Source of the DNA: Prunella strophiata
Lineage: Eukaryota; Chordata; Aves; Passeriformes; Prunellidae
Direction of reading: 5' to 3'
NCBI GenBank assembly: GCA_036583965.1
Contig: JAZBQD010000014.1
Location: forward strand, 66,866,395 to 66,930,394
DNA length: 64,000 nt
The position numbers were made by a program, and so were the translations under genes. This document shows, in pieces, positions 13,401 through 26,932 of this stretch. How positions within the stretch are numbered: the first letter of the stretch is position 1; each line of letters begins with the position of its first letter. The notes beneath the pieces are model-generated. The model was given only the letters and a program-made list of their open reading frames with translations. It made no database searches and was not told the origin of the DNA.

Positions 13401-16400
13401 AGAAGAAGGCTGAAATCAACTTATGTGATACTGAGGGATAGAGGCAATTTTAGTGTGTGGATGAGACCCACACACTCTGAATAGATGAGACCTTAAAACA
13501 CATGAGGACTGATGTATCCATAACCAGCTGCTATTGGCAGCATCAAGAATTCCCAGTGAAGGTGGGCAGGTTGAACTCTTTTTCCTCAGGACTAGAAAAC
13601 CCTAACTGTGGGGAAACAGCATAAATTCTAATTTCCAGGGGGAAAAAATGAATGTTTTTTTTAATTTTAAAGATTAGAAATATGTTAATTTGTAGAGTCA
13701 GAACGTCAAAGTGGGATTGATCTAACAAAAGGTGAGTGTTTTTCTGAGCTCATGCTTTGGAGCTTTGAGAATCTGGGCTCCATGAGAGTCAGTGGAGATT
13801 AGGGGCAGGGCTTGTCTAATGAAATGTAGCTGTCTAAAACAGGATGAGACACTTGGATGTATTGACTGTCTCTCTCTACTAAGGGAGTTTGGAGTTACTT
13901 GGTGAAGTGTTGAAACCAATTTGTCTGTGTACATCCAGAAACCCCTGTGTGGTTGGATGAATTCCAGCTTGTGCAACACATTTATAGCAGAAAAAAAAGC
14001 CTGATGTTTTACATTTCTTTTGTCTTATAGATAACCCTGAAAACACTTTCAGGAGAAGCTTGTACTTCTCAATTAGTATTTACTGTATTCAGTCTGAGGT
14101 ACTTCAGTGGGGTCCAATCACCAGTGGGTGGTCTGCCAAAAAAACAAGTCCATTTAAGGCAGATAGATGAAGGCAGTCCAGATTCTACAAGTGCATTGTG
14201 GTTTTGCAAGTAAACCCAGTTAAGGGCATAAATACACCCTGGAATGAGTTGCTGGAGTTTGAAACTACTCCCAGCTTTGTGCAGCTATATGTATGAAAAT
14301 CTTCCCTGTAATTCCAGTTTCACAAAATCAACAAAAGCCTTCTATCTAGTTGAACTTTCATAGCAAAAGATGGATTTAATCTTAGAAATAACTACATGGG
14401 CATTCATAGAAAATAATTCCATCACTTGCAATGCATTTTTAAGGACTCAGGGTCTGTGTTTAACATGTGTGGATAGTGGAGAAGTTTTGACCTTTTCTTT
14501 CTTAATCACCCCATGACAGGGAATGTAGGAAATATTTCCTGCTATCACCTCAATTCCTGTCAAACTTTAGCCTCTCCCTGAAATTAATTAAGAAAGTTTA
14601 GTATAATTAGCCCTTGCTTGATGATGTGTTTCCAGAGGAGATGCTTGGGTGTCTGTTGTTGATGGTTAATGTGACATGGCAGGTTTCTGGGTGGTTGTAG
14701 AGCAGTGGAAGCAGTGAGCATTGTTTTCAGCACCAGGACTTTGTGTTTGCTATTGCAACTCCCTTCACACTTTTAGCTAGTTCTTTAAGTGAAAAGATTT
14801 GAAAGGAGCATTAGACTGAAATATGCTTTATTTTTTTTTCCCCAGATTTTCTTATTTGTAGAAATGTAAGAACTTGCTGATTGATGCCTGCTCTGCCTGG
14901 TCACTCCAGAAAAAATATGTGTGAGGATGCTGACAGGCTGAAATATAACACATTAAAGTGAGTACTTTTTTCTTTTAGTTTAGTTTGGAAATTTGCACAG
15001 TCTAAGTGTTCTGTTTGGAACAGAAACTCTGTTTGGAGCGAAATGTTTCTTTAAGGAAAACCTCATGGTATGGAGGCTCTTGTCTCTGTTTTACATCAGA
15101 GACTAATAAAGATTTCTACCCTTTAACTCTTCTTTAACTGTTTGATTCCACCCTTTAAAGGAGGCTGCTGCTGTCCTGCCTATTGTGACTCACCAGACTG
15201 GTTTGATGTGCTGCTGAGTGTTCTTGGAAAGAACTTGTAATATATCTATTTTTCTGCCAAATAAAAAGCAGTGCTAGTGGCCTTGCTAGGGATGACATTC
15301 AACTCTGGGAAACATGAAAAACCTTTCTGAGGACCAAATATTTATCTTCCAGATAGGCTAGACAGTACTAGGAATCAGGTGTCTCTAAAGCTTCCCTGAG
15401 GGAAGTTTTTTGGGTGTTGTGACTTTGCAGAGCATTTCCATTTCAATGGACACGCTGCATCCACATTTGTGACCAGGAGAAACATAGAAATGTCTCTGGG
15501 GAAGGCTGTGAGCTTGTGAAGGGATGTCTCAAGAAGGATTTCTGCATCCATGCAGAGAAGGTCAGAGGCTCTGCATGGCTCTGCACATTTCCAGGAATGC
15601 CTGGCATGTCTCTCTTTGCCTGTGGGGAGGCCTGGGAAAACAAATACTTTTACTTCTTCCTTTGCCAGGATAAACAAACCATGGCTCTCATTGGAGGTTG
15701 AAGGAAATTGGGAAGCTTTCTGCTTCAATTATGACAGAGCTCTAGTGAGGGTAAGGATTTCCTGTCATGAAGTGAGAAAATTCCCCAGGTCCCAGGTCCT
15801 GAACTGGGCTCTGTACAAGCTGGCAATGCTTGGGATGTGCTGCACAAGGAGCTCAAAACCTCCACTTTTGCTTTGTAGCTTTTCCCTGAACTATTTGCAA
15901 ATGTACACAAGCTTTTCTTTGAAGGACACTTCAATTCCTCAGTTGGCTCATTCAGAATTGGGAATGAGTAGATGACCTTGCAGTCCTCTCAGCTTTCAGG
16001 GTTTTCTGCTCCTCTCTTTCTTTAGCCCATTTTTGCCCTCAGTGAGATGTATCTGCCTTTTCTTAAGCTGTGTTACAGTCAAAAGTATCACCAGTACCAA
16101 AACCCCCCTTTTTCTAGGAACATCTGCATTACTGCAGAAACGTGGTGTTACATTTAGATCTCACAGGAACATCCTCAGGGGTTATTTTGAGAGGTGAATG
16201 TGGCAATGCCTTGTCTCATCTCCACCATGAGTCCACTCAGCACAGGATAATTGACCCTTCCCACCTGGCCATAACTGAGCAGGATTTGAGGTTATGGACC
16301 AGCCCCTGCCCTGCTTTGGTTGTCTGCCTCACTGAGCTGTTCTCCTGGATGGCTGTTTTAGCTGAAAGACAGATTTTGGTGATCTGAAGATCATCTCCAT

Positions 16401-16573
16401 TCAGACACAAGTAATTCCACAAGCCAGTTGAACAGGTAGCACAACATCTTAATGAACCAGTAAATATTGGCATGAATCATCATGAATTCTCATTAGCCAC
16501 AAACTGTTAATTAGCTGTGACCTCTATGTGGCACATGTAAAGATATTTCTTTTCCTGACCTCGCTCCTAATAG
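10488..16573. other. Non-genic unique DNA
   Basis: No gene is supported. The first few hundred bases after the LTR (about 10500-10900) are GC-richer than average but carry no recognised repeat or frame. A splice-flanked but non-coding segment lies at 14846-14957. Perfect short inverted repeats occur at 13452-13476 (9-bp arms) and 15548-15578 (10-bp arms, CCATGCAGAG and its inverse). Open frames around 15375-15975 overlap on both strands in a GC-richer patch and look like chance frames. Confidence 0.6.
14846..14957 (+). other. Possible non-coding exon (splice-flanked segment)
   Basis: A very strong acceptor (a run of T, then CCCCAG ending at 14845) and a good donor (AAA|GTGAGT at 14958) bound 112 bases. 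All three plus frames contain stops, so it cannot be an ordinary internal coding exon. It could be an exon of a long non-coding RNA or an untranslated exon, or chance. Splice-like pairs are expected to arise by chance a few times in 64 kb. Confidence 0.15.
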
Positions 16574-16872
16574 TCACAGAATCATAGGATCACAGAATGG
16601 TTTGGGTTAGAAGGGACCTTAAACTTCATCCAATTCCAACCCCCTGCCATGGGCAGGGACACCTTCCACTCTCTCAAGTTGCTCAGACCCCCATCCAAGC
16701 TGGCCTTGAACACTTCCAGGGATGGGGCAGCCACAGCTTCTCTGGACAACTTGTTCTCTAGACTTCCAGTGTCTCACCACTCTCTAAGTAAAGAATTTCT
16801 TCCTGATATCTAATTTAAATTCCTCTTCTTTTAGTGTAAACTTATTCTCCCCTAGTCCTATCTCTATATATC
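16574..16872 (-). mobile_element. CR1 LINE 3' end, about 300 bp (antisense)
   Basis: One of the two best preserved CR1 copies in the window. From left to right it has the terminal tail TCACAGAATCATAGGATCAC, AATGGTTTGGGTTAGAAGGG, CCAACCCCCTGCCATGGGCA, GGCCTTGAACACTTCCAGGG, ATGGGGCAGCCACAGCTTCT and AAGAATTTCTTCCTGATATC. It then reads into the more upstream CTAGTCCTATCTCTATAT region. This is the reverse complement of the CR1 3' UTR and end of ORF2. It is 5'-truncated, as nearly all CR1 copies are, and has no ORF. Confidence 0.95.
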
Positions 16873-19800
16873 CTGCTGACACTGCTTTTTGATGGAGCAC
16901 CATTGATTTGTGTGGTGCCCAAATCTCTCCATGGTTGGCCATGAACAGTGTGTGAAAAAGCAGGATAACTTGCCATAACCACATATTTATATAACCCTAA
17001 GTCTTCACCAGTTATCTGGCTGTTTGTTTCTATTCTCTAAGAAAAGCTTCCTAAGGCAAGTGTGTCTGAAGGTAAGGCAGCAGAAGGGAACAAAAGCCTT
17101 CCTGGTTTGGGCTTAAATCTGTATAATTTCATAGATGTTCTGAACTGGCCAATAAAATGACAGGATCTAGCTATCTTGTCTTACCCAGGCCAGCCCTTGA
17201 CAGCTCCTGGCAGCACAGGAACAACCTCAAAGAGAAATGGAAGATGGGAAGTAATTTCTTTTCTCTTGTACTCATTAATTTGCAAACAGATCTCCATTAG
17301 ACAATCCCAAAGCTTAAGATCTCCTCAGCTCTCCCAAATATTGCTTACATTTATTATTATTACTACCCTAGTTATTCTTGTTAGTTTAACACCATATCTA
17401 AACATCCCAAGTTGATTTTGAAGGGAGTGTGGATGGAAATGTGAGGAGTTTATTTATTTTTAATAAGGATAAGCTCAGGCATTAGAAACCTTACTCTGTT
17501 TTCCCAGTTTTCGTATCAGTCCCCAAGCATGCTTCCACCACCATCTTACAAACTCAGACTGACACCGAGCTGATAAATTGACAGAAAGTATCAAATGTCA
17601 GCTAGGGCTCTGATTCCCACTGGAGGCTCTTGGGAACAAAGTATGAACAGATTGTTCATGCCAGAATACCTCATTATTTTAAGCAAATTGACTTTCTTAT
17701 TGACTACATTGAAAGGTTGTACACTACTTATAATTACCAGTTCTACTTAATTTTCTTTTGTAAAAAGGTCTGTACTCTCTACTTGACAGTATTATTTTGA
17801 TTAACCTACTTTTTGCCCCAAGAGGCCATTTAATATTTAAAAAAGAATGGCTTGATTGTACAGATGTATAGCACATGCACACGATTATGGTTATAATCAC
17901 CCATATCTAATCTGAATGGTGAAGTGCATTACACTACATTTTGCAATGAACTATGAGATTTTGTAGTGCTGGTGAGGTTAACAGCAGTATACACATTAAA
18001 AATAAAAAAAAAAAAAAAGAAAAAGTCCTGCAACTGCAGGAACACAAAGTGCAATCTACCAGAAAATACAACGGTGTGATGTGAAGCAAGAAGATTAGAG
18101 GATGTGTTTCACACCCCTTGATTTCAGTTCGTGACTATTTTATGATCACTATATTTGGCTGATGTTTTATTGCTAATAATAATATGATATATTAATTTTT
18201 ACATTCTCTCTGCTACTGCTCTCAAATCCAACTTTCTCCCACCTCTGGTTTCAGAATGACAGAGTAATATGAACTGATTACAGTTTGGCCTGGTCAGATA
18301 TGGTCAAGGTAATTGCTGGAAACAGCTTCTTGGCTTTTTGAGATATGAGAGAGGCATTGAAAAGAACCTGCTGATGCAGAAACATCTACCTGGAATGAGG
18401 GCCAGTGAAATGTCACTTGCAATCCCATTAGAGTGATCCTGGTTGACTACCTCACACTGCCCTAAAGGAAGTATTTTCTCTCCACACTAGTTCATTGAAA
18501 AATAGGGGAAAAATTATGACTGGTTCAATAAAAATGAGGCTGTCAAGGGTCTAAAGCCAAACATTGTACTCTCTTGTGTTCATATTTTTTTTTTTCTTCT
18601 AGATTTTTCTTTCTTTGTATTCTCACAAAGCACTGTGGCTTGCCTGCTGGCATTAGAATCCAGTTCTGATGCCATTTCAAATTGATATTTCAAGCCAAGA
18701 AATTCAAACCCAAACTTTAATATCTTCCACAAATCAATTTTCTTTTGACACATTAACAAGTCTCTGTGAAATGCTGTTATACTTTGACACATGGACTTCA
18801 TAAAAGTGACCTCTTCCTAGTCAGATATTGGCCCTTACTATGTTTATCCTGTTGACAGGAAAAAGTCTTGATATGATTAGAGGAATAAAGTCAAAAATGA
18901 AGACCAAATTAGAATGTATTTGCATCATTAGAAAGGTAAAATGCTGCTTGCAGGATCTTTATTGCTGGTAATGAGGCAAGAAGTAAGAAGAACCCTGCTT
19001 GGTTTTCAGATTGCAGTCTGTGATTGTGAGAGGAGGAAGAGAAAATAAGACTCTTTTCACTCGTGGATGGAGAAAATTGGATCGGGAATCCATTGGGAAA
19101 AGATATATAGGAACCTACAATGTCATTTTACTGTCACTTTTCAGACAACAAGCACTTTTGGGGAGCTCCAGTCAGAGTTTGAAGGAATGATCCAATAAAC
19201 CACATGCACTCCTAGGGTTGTTGTGCTAGGGAGTGAGTGACTGCAATTAAAATGACCCTCAGATGCTTCAGAATAAGATTTCAGAGGTTTATAGTGAGAA
19301 CACTTAAAAATGTTCAGCTGCTTTTCCTGCTGCAGAATGATCAGCTACCTCTAGAGAAATGAAACAAGACAGGCACAGGGCTCTCATTGAGGAGCCAGAG
19401 ATCTGTAGCCATTGCACTGGGACAGACTAAAGAAAGTCATTATTTTTCTGTAACAGTTTTGTCACAAATTTCTAAAAGCAAAACTTAGAGAAATAATTGG
19501 GTCCCAGTAATTTTTCATGAAAATAACATAAAATGATAAGTATTGCACTTTCACACTGTATGTGTTTGATTTAACTTATGCAATCAGCAAATAGAAAATC
19601 TGTGGAGGTGATCCAAATCTTCTGGTGTTTAGTTGCAACACCATAAACATGGGGATTATATGGACAAGTAGGGCAAGATTCAAACCAAGCTGTAGAAAAG
19701 TAATTTGGGTTTTGGGTAAAGTGTATATTCTGGGATGCTGTGCTTTGGTGACTGTCTAAATGCCATTCTTTGTGGAAAGTTATTTTGCTGATTTCTGAAC

Positions 19801-21414
19801 AACTTGTATTTCTACTTTTTAACCAGACCAGAAATACCATGCACAGTTATTTGTGGCTATCTGCTGTATAAATTCCAAGTAAACTCATGGGACAATTTCT
19901 CAGCTGTTTGAGTTGCCCAGGTTGGTAGGTCCAAGAAGAGTGCACTTAACTCACTTTAACATAAGGGAATTTCTCATTAAAAAAAAAAAAAAAACCAAAA
20001 AAAAACAAAAAAAAAAAAAAACCAAACCAAAACAAAACAAAAAAAAAAACAACTTGTGGAGTTGATTTTAAAACTTATTTTTACAATTTAGTGATCCCTT
20101 AGTCAATACAGTTGGAAGAATCTGGGGAGAAATTCAGCTCACCTGAAAGTAGACAAAAACTTAGTTCCTTAAAAATAGGTTTCTAGTGCCACCTGATGCA
20201 TCCTTGAGGATCTGAGTTGCACCAGGAGACTGGCACATATAACAAAAAATATATGATCCCTGGAACTTTCTGAAAGAGTGTCTGGAGGATACTCAGGCTG
20301 GATGCCTGAGTCCTTCCCAAATAGCACCAAAAAGTGCCCTATTTGTGGACACTGAGGCTGGATCCCACATCTCCAATGACTACAGGGGAAGCTGAGGCAC
20401 CCAGCTACAGTCTTACTGGTAGATCTGGATATTTAGAAGTCTTGATCTGAGCTGAATTCTGCTTGCCTTCCCAGGGTTGTGAAGCTCTGTAATTCCAAAA
20501 GAAATGAGATGCTTATCTGCATCTTTTAAATATTGGGGTTTTTTGGGAGAGGGAAGAGTTCAGTCACGTCCATTTGGCTATGGCAGGTCTGGTAGGAGCC
20601 TGGAATGTACCTGGTGGGAATTGCAAGCCTGGGAGCAGGCAGCAACATGCAATGCATGGAAAAGTCTGTGCTGAAAATGTCCAAAATCCTACCTGTTACT
20701 CTGAGTTTTATAGTGTAACTACGAAATGTCACTTTACTAATGCTAAAATACTTTCTGCAATTGCAGTTATGTTCTAAAAAATATATAAGTATATAAAGTA
20801 AGTATATAAAAACAAGTGTTCCTTATTGAATTTACAAGAGTTTATTGTCATCTAGGGTGCCATACCACTTAGATCTTGTATGTATCTCTCTGCTCACCTA
20901 TATATGAATATACAGGGGTGTGACTATGTACCTAAAAACACAGAGGTGCATGTGTAGTAGGTATAACTGTACACAAGAATCATTATGAGTTATGAAAAAC
21001 TAGCCTAAAAAGAAGCATCTCTGCAGAGGCATAATGGAGCAGTAATAAATCAGCTCAGTGCAGCTCACTGTGCTTGTATGTTGCTTTTTCAGGGAGGCAG
21101 CTCTGCTCTCTGCACTTAAAATGTTAACGGGGGAGCGAGGCTTTTACTACATCTGTGCTCCAAAGATGTGTGCACTGAGAGGCAGTTACATAACTCAGCA
21201 GCTCCAGGAGGGTCTGTGCATTCAGGCTCTGACAGATCTATCTGTGCTTTCCTACCCTTGTGCCTGTGTTATGCCCACACCCACTCCTTTCAGAGGGGTG
21301 GAGCCAACGAGTCACAAAACAGAGAGGAAGAAACATCAAGTTTGCAAAAAACCTGTTGAAAAGACTTATTAAGCTATTAAGTGTTTATTTTCTTATTTCT
21401 TGTGCAAGAAAGAT
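16873..21414. other. AT-rich non-genic stretch
   Basis: I find no gene or identifiable repeat body here. An A15 run lies at 18004-18018 and a long A-rich tract at 19979-20052. A patch at about 21050-21330 is GC-richer and carries overlapping frames of 63-104 codons without recognisable motifs. Short TATA/AGTATATA words cluster near 20780-20810. Confidence 0.6.
19979..20052. repeat. A-rich low-complexity tract
   Basis: Seventy-four bases of A interrupted only by C or CC, including runs of 16 A, with AAACC and AAAAC units in the second half. It has the usual look of decayed oligo(A) simple sequence in bird genomes. No retroposon body precedes it on the plus strand that I can recognise. Confidence 0.9.
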
Positions 21415-21693
21415 GGGGCAGACTCTCTGTGAGGGCATGGGGGAATGGGTTTAAACAGAAAGAGAGCAGGTTTAGGTTAGATATCAGGAAGAAATACTGT
21501 GAGGGTGGTGAGACTCTGGAACAGATTGCCTGGAGAAGCTGTGGATGACTCCTCCCTGGAAGTGTTCAAGGCCAGGCTGGTTTGGCTTTGAGCAGCCTGG
21601 GATAGTGGAAGATGCCCCTGCCCATGTTGGGGGGGTTGGAATTCAATGGTCTTTAAGGTTTTGTCCAACCCAAACCATTCTATGATTCTATGA
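21415..21693 (+). mobile_element. CR1 LINE 3' end (sense)
   Basis: Sense-strand CR1. It runs GGGAATGGGTTTAAAC, GGTTAGATATCAGGAAGAAA, TGAGGGTGGTGAGACTCTGG, GCTGTGGATGACTCCTCCCT, GGAAGTGTTCAAGGCCAGGC, TGCCCCTGCCCATGTTGG and CAACCCAAACCATTC, and ends in the tail TATGATTCTATGA at 21681-21693. The canonical order and intact tail make it a fairly young, 5'-truncated insertion. The left boundary is uncertain by about 25 bases. Confidence 0.93.
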
Positions 21694-24600
21694 GTCCATA
21701 ATTCACATAGAATTTACACGGAATCTTTTTCATTAACATCTGGTTGTACATAAATGCACTGTACATCCAGAAAATGGGACTCTGTTGTTTTGTCTGACAT
21801 TACTGATGCTAGAAGCAGGCACACTGCTGGCTTTTGGTGTGTCAAATCCTTGCTGTGCTCTTCAAGCCACGTGTGTCTCACCAAGTTACCCATGCTGGCT
21901 TGTCATAGCAGCTCAGGCTGCATAGAAAGACATGGCCTCAGTGGAAGAAAATTAAGGTCATTTCCATCACTGAGCATTGAGAGTGGTAGCAGGAATAACA
22001 GCAGAGTGTGTACCTTGGTTCCTGGGATGTTCTGCCCACAGGGATGTGGACTATTTAACTTACTTTCCAAAATGGCCAATAGACAGTAACAACTTGTGAC
22101 TGACTCATAGCTCTTGAGGTCCAAGTATCAATTTATTGAGTAGTCTGGTTCCTCATGCATTCATAAATATGGTATATTATCAGTGACTAAAAATTACCTT
22201 AAATATATTTTAATTTTTTTTTCCTTCCAGTAGTGTCTGTGTCTTTTCAGAGACAGCAAAGCTGGGGGCATTCCAGGAGTTGGAAATGCAGCAATTCCCT
22301 TTGCATTGAAAACATTTCACATTACACAAAAAGCCTACTATGCCATAAAGGCATTTTATTATGTGTACATAAATTGTCTTGAGAACTACCTTTGTACACC
22401 TATTTTTGTCATGTCCAACATTGTGACCTTGCTTTCTGACCAGCTCAGGAGCTGGACTGGGACAGTTGAATAAAATATAGTCCACCAAAAGGAAATATAT
22501 GGTGGAAAAATTCTCTTCAGGAACTGTGTAACTGGGAGTTCTGTGAGATGGCCAGAGAAAATTAGGCTCAGGAGCAGTATATTTCTGGTAGGAAACAATG
22601 CACTTCCACACTCTAACAAACTTTTCTAACTTGGGTTTTGTTGTCTCCTTCTTCCAGCTCAGTAATTGAGGCATCCAATTTTCACTTTGAAAGCAAAATT
22701 TCCTAGATCCAAATTTCAGATGAGCTGGTTCCATCAGCAGCTGTCGTGGAGGCATTTAAATACCACATGGAAAAGTGCACTTTAAAATCCAGATGCTCCC
22801 TCTGAGTATTTGTAGGAGGTGCTTATGACCCATCATGATCTCCAGAGCTAAGTTCCACCAGAACCACACAGTATCTGACCAGGGCTGCTCCTGTCCTACA
22901 CACCAAATATCTGTAATTAAGAGTTGATCATATTCTCTGCCCCAGCCACTCCCTGCCTCTGCTTCAATTCTTGGGCTTAAGAAATATCCAGTATAGATTC
23001 TGAACTTGTTGTTTCACTCCTCCTTCTTTTTGTCATTTTATGCAATTCATCTGCTGGCTCTATCGCAGATAAACTAGCACAAATCAATGAAAAAGATTTC
23101 AATCTTAATTGCCACTAATTCATAATGGACTAATTAACTGAACACACTGTATCCTGCAAAGCTTCTGTCCTTTGTTCTGCAGTTTTACTGTGCCATGTTT
23201 AATTGATTCTGGTAGCAGCCTATAATGGACTGCAAGAGCTCTCTTCATAAAATAATAAAATAGAAAGAAATTGTAAAAAGGACTGACTGAGTTGCATATG
23301 AAAAAAGGCACGTTTCCAGCAGCTGGATGAAAATGTATCTTGTAAATTTTACCTTGGCTCGTAAAGCAAACACCTTTTACAACAATCTGCTCTACCACCC
23401 CCTCCTCTACAAAGCCAGCAGATAAGATTTATTGGGGAGATGTAAGAAAGAGAGAAGGATACATTTAAATTGCTCTGAACTAAACTGTGATCCTAATAGC
23501 AGTGGTATAAAGGCAGACAATTGCCTGAAAGATGTCCCAGCATCATCAAAGGTATATAATGTTGCTGCCTGAGCACATGCCTGCTCCTGTTACAGAAAAA
23601 AAACTGAGGAATTATCATTCTTCTGAACATTGCATCAGTAGAAGGATAAATTATGATATTTTATTAGGGCACTGTGGTTTATTAGGCCATTCAGACTCTT
23701 TCATTGCTTTTTTTACAGATTTTAGACAGCTCACTAAACTCTGCCTATAACTAGGTAAAGTTAGTTGTCACTCAACACTGCTTTTCCTTTCACTATTTGG
23801 TTGATACTTCACCCTCCTTAGCTGAGGTTTCACGAGATCTTCAAGATATTTTTCTTTTTTTCACCAGTTTACATGAAATGCTGTGCTCCAAGCTCCTTAT
23901 TCATTCCCATGTGTCACATTTCTCTTTACAGAACTGCAGAACTGTTTTGTGTAATTTAAAAAAAAAAAAAAAATATTTTTTTTTAAACTCAGTTCAATTC
24001 AGAAATCTGAGATATGGTGCAAAAGCAGCACTGGTAGAGCTGAAGTATTCAATTATTCTGGTGAGACATAGGCTGGAGGTGCCCATGATAGGGTAAGAAA
24101 ATCTTATAGAGGTTTTTCAGCTGGAGAAAATGTGCCATGGAAAGACACAAATGAATCAGACAGAAAAAAAGATAATGAGCTATTAGGGCTGTTGAAAGGG
24201 AAATCCAATTGACTGTCATCTTTATACAAATTGTGAGAGTCAGGCTTGAAGTTACAGTGAAGAGGTCTGAGAGAGCAGAGATAATACTGCTAAAGTGCAG
24301 GGTTTTTTGGTGCTTTTCAGCACAGCCTTGTCCCATGTGTTAAATTACAGCCCTGTCCTACTTTCCCATTGAACAGCACCACGGAGATGCATTTTCATTT
24401 ACTTGTTCCTTTGTGGCGTGTAACATCCACTTTGTACAGAGATGCAAATAAATATAAAAAGTGCAGGGAAATAGTGAACCTGAACCTTTGTGCCTTGTTT
24501 TGAGCTGAGACCCTCTCCTTTCAAGCTCTGCTCCCTTTCTCTGCATGCCTTCTACCTTGTCATATTCAGATCATGCCTCATTTAGCTGAATTACTCAGGT

Positions 24601-26897
24601 CACCTTAGATTAATTATGCAATTTGGCAGTGATGCTGCTGATCTACCCCTACCTATCTGAGTGCTGTGTCAAAGAACTCATAATATAAGCAGGATTTAAG
24701 AAGATATCTGCTACCAAACAAGAGCACAGACTAGGAAATCTGGTATTTGCTATCACCTTGTTTTTTATGATGAATTAGTGGATGTACTGAAATAATAATC
24801 CTGTGCATGTGCAATTTTGCTCTACATTTTCCAAACCCCATCCCTTCAATTCAAACTCCCATCCTCATTAATTTTCAGTGTGTGGTGCTGTGATTCAACT
24901 GAAAAGAGATCCCAAATATTTGCATAGAAACCTCTGCTGTCATAAAAAGTCTTTGAATAAGATAAATCAATGTTATTTAAAATATTATCTTCTTTTGTAG
25001 GCATTGCAAGTTAACCTGTCCCCAGAAATCCTAATCCAGCAACACATTTAAGCATCTACTTGCTTTAATCAGCTGCAGCAGTGAATGGGATCCTTGAAAT
25101 GCTTAAATTTCAGCATATACTTAAGTTTCATGCTCAGTTAAATTCCTGGTGTATTATGTCAATGCTAAAGAGTGTCACAGCTTAGAAAATCACAATCACA
25201 TTAAAGCTGGATTCTTTCCTTTGCTTGCCTTTTTATTGTATGTTTAATATGTAACATTAATATTTATAAGCATATGGAAGGCATATTTACAAGCACTTCC
25301 CTGTAAATAAGATACTTGGAAATATTATAGCATTTCTTGGTTTTATTTTTCTTCATCATTTTATGGAGTCTTTTTCTGCATTCAATTTTTTTTTTTCCTG
25401 AACTTTTCCACTTTAGGTTTATCATTCCTTAAATACACTGAAAGAAGCAACATCATTATTTCTTTTCTTGTTTTGAGCTGTTCTCTCTGTTTGTTTCCAT
25501 TGACTTATTTCACTTTTTTCTTCAGTATTTCCAATTCAATGTTTTCTACACCTTTGGCTTTTATTCAGGCTTTATTTTACTTTTGCTTTTTCATACTTTC
25601 AGATTTTTTTTCTAGTTCTGTTGCCTTGCCTGGATTCTCATGTGCATCAATAGTGGCAAATAATTAGCAAACACTGTGGCATTTTCTTTGGCAGAGACCA
25701 CCAGTAGAGAGTCCATTCCTTCAACATTTCTGACAGGGAGGGCTTAGAAAGTGGAATGCAAAGAACAGTGCACCCCAAAGATATTTTTCAATGTCAGATC
25801 TGTAAACATCTGCATATCTAGAGCAGTATGGATTTTAATTCCAAAGCAGAATCTTTACCCAAAAAGAAACAGAAATTACCTAGCAGTATATTTCATTTCT
25901 GGGAGTGTTTTGGAAGCATTAGAAACCTTCATCCATTGGTTTTTGACCCTTTGCTGCTTGGAGCTGAAACTAGGAGTGTTAAAAGTCTTAGCATATCAAT
26001 GATCCAAAAAGAGCCTAAAAAAGCCCCCAGTGTGGTGAAGTTTATGGTCTCATTTAAACCTCTAACACCTGAAGGCTATTTTATCAGGCTCTGAGGGAAC
26101 AAGAACAATTTAAAGGTTGTTTAATAGATGTTTTCTATGCTTTTTCAATTGTCCTCTTAAAACTGAGAGGAGGAAGAGGATTTTTACTATGCTTCACACT
26201 AATAATGATTGGAAATATTTTGGACAAAGTTAAAAACAAAAAGACATTAGATGTGTCAGTCCAGATGCAGCCCCCTGTGAGACACCTCTGGTGCTGGTTT
26301 GGCTGTGAGGCAGGATAGCACTTCAAGCCAGACACTGTGGAGATGTGAGCCCTCGCTCCTGGGCGAGTCTTCCTGGGTGATTTGCCCTAAAACCAGGGAC
26401 TTTACGAAATCTCTGCTGCAGTCCTGTAAATCCCATATCCTTGTAGAAATGCATGTAGCCAGGCTGCCAATTTCAATGCCTCTTGAGAGCTTCTGTAGAA
26501 AATTCTGACATAAAACATTTTCAGACAGATTCAGTCTTTTTTTTTTTTTTTTTTTTCCAAAAGAAGAAGGATTTTGCCACAAATTGGAAGCATTGAATTT
26601 TGTCCAAATTGTCCTTAACACCACCCATTTGGATTCATATTAAAAAAAATAATAGGAGCAGCAGATTGTTCTCATGCTATTATTAAGATGATAATTATGT
26701 ATATTCCCAGGATAAAAAAAAACCAAACCTCTTATATTCCAGTCCTGACCCTCCCTTTAATATGCCACATTGCCCAGATTAAATTGTATAACCTCTCTGT
26801 CCCTTAGATTAGCCTTCTGCAAGAGTATGGAATACCATGCTTTGAAATATATTTCATTAGCATTAAGTGATGAAACATAATTTTAATGCTTAAAATT

Positions 26898-26901
<4 letters not shown>

Positions 26902-26928
<27 letters not shown>
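26902..26928. repeat. T27 homopolymer
   Basis: An uninterrupted run of 27 T residues, one of the two longest single-base runs in the window. It creates the poly-lysine tail of a spurious minus-strand frame. No retroposon body is visible upstream on the minus strand. Confidence 0.9.

Positions 26929-26932
<4 letters not shown>

Noticed and set aside
15550..15975. 141-codon plus frame with overlapping minus frames
   Set aside because: Four mutually overlapping frames on both strands in one GC-richer patch indicate few stop codons by composition, not a gene.
22210..22755. 181-codon minus-strand open frame
   Set aside because: No recognisable family, no consistent splice or start context, and a composition typical of chance frames. 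The plus strand of the same region shows no conserved pattern I can identify.
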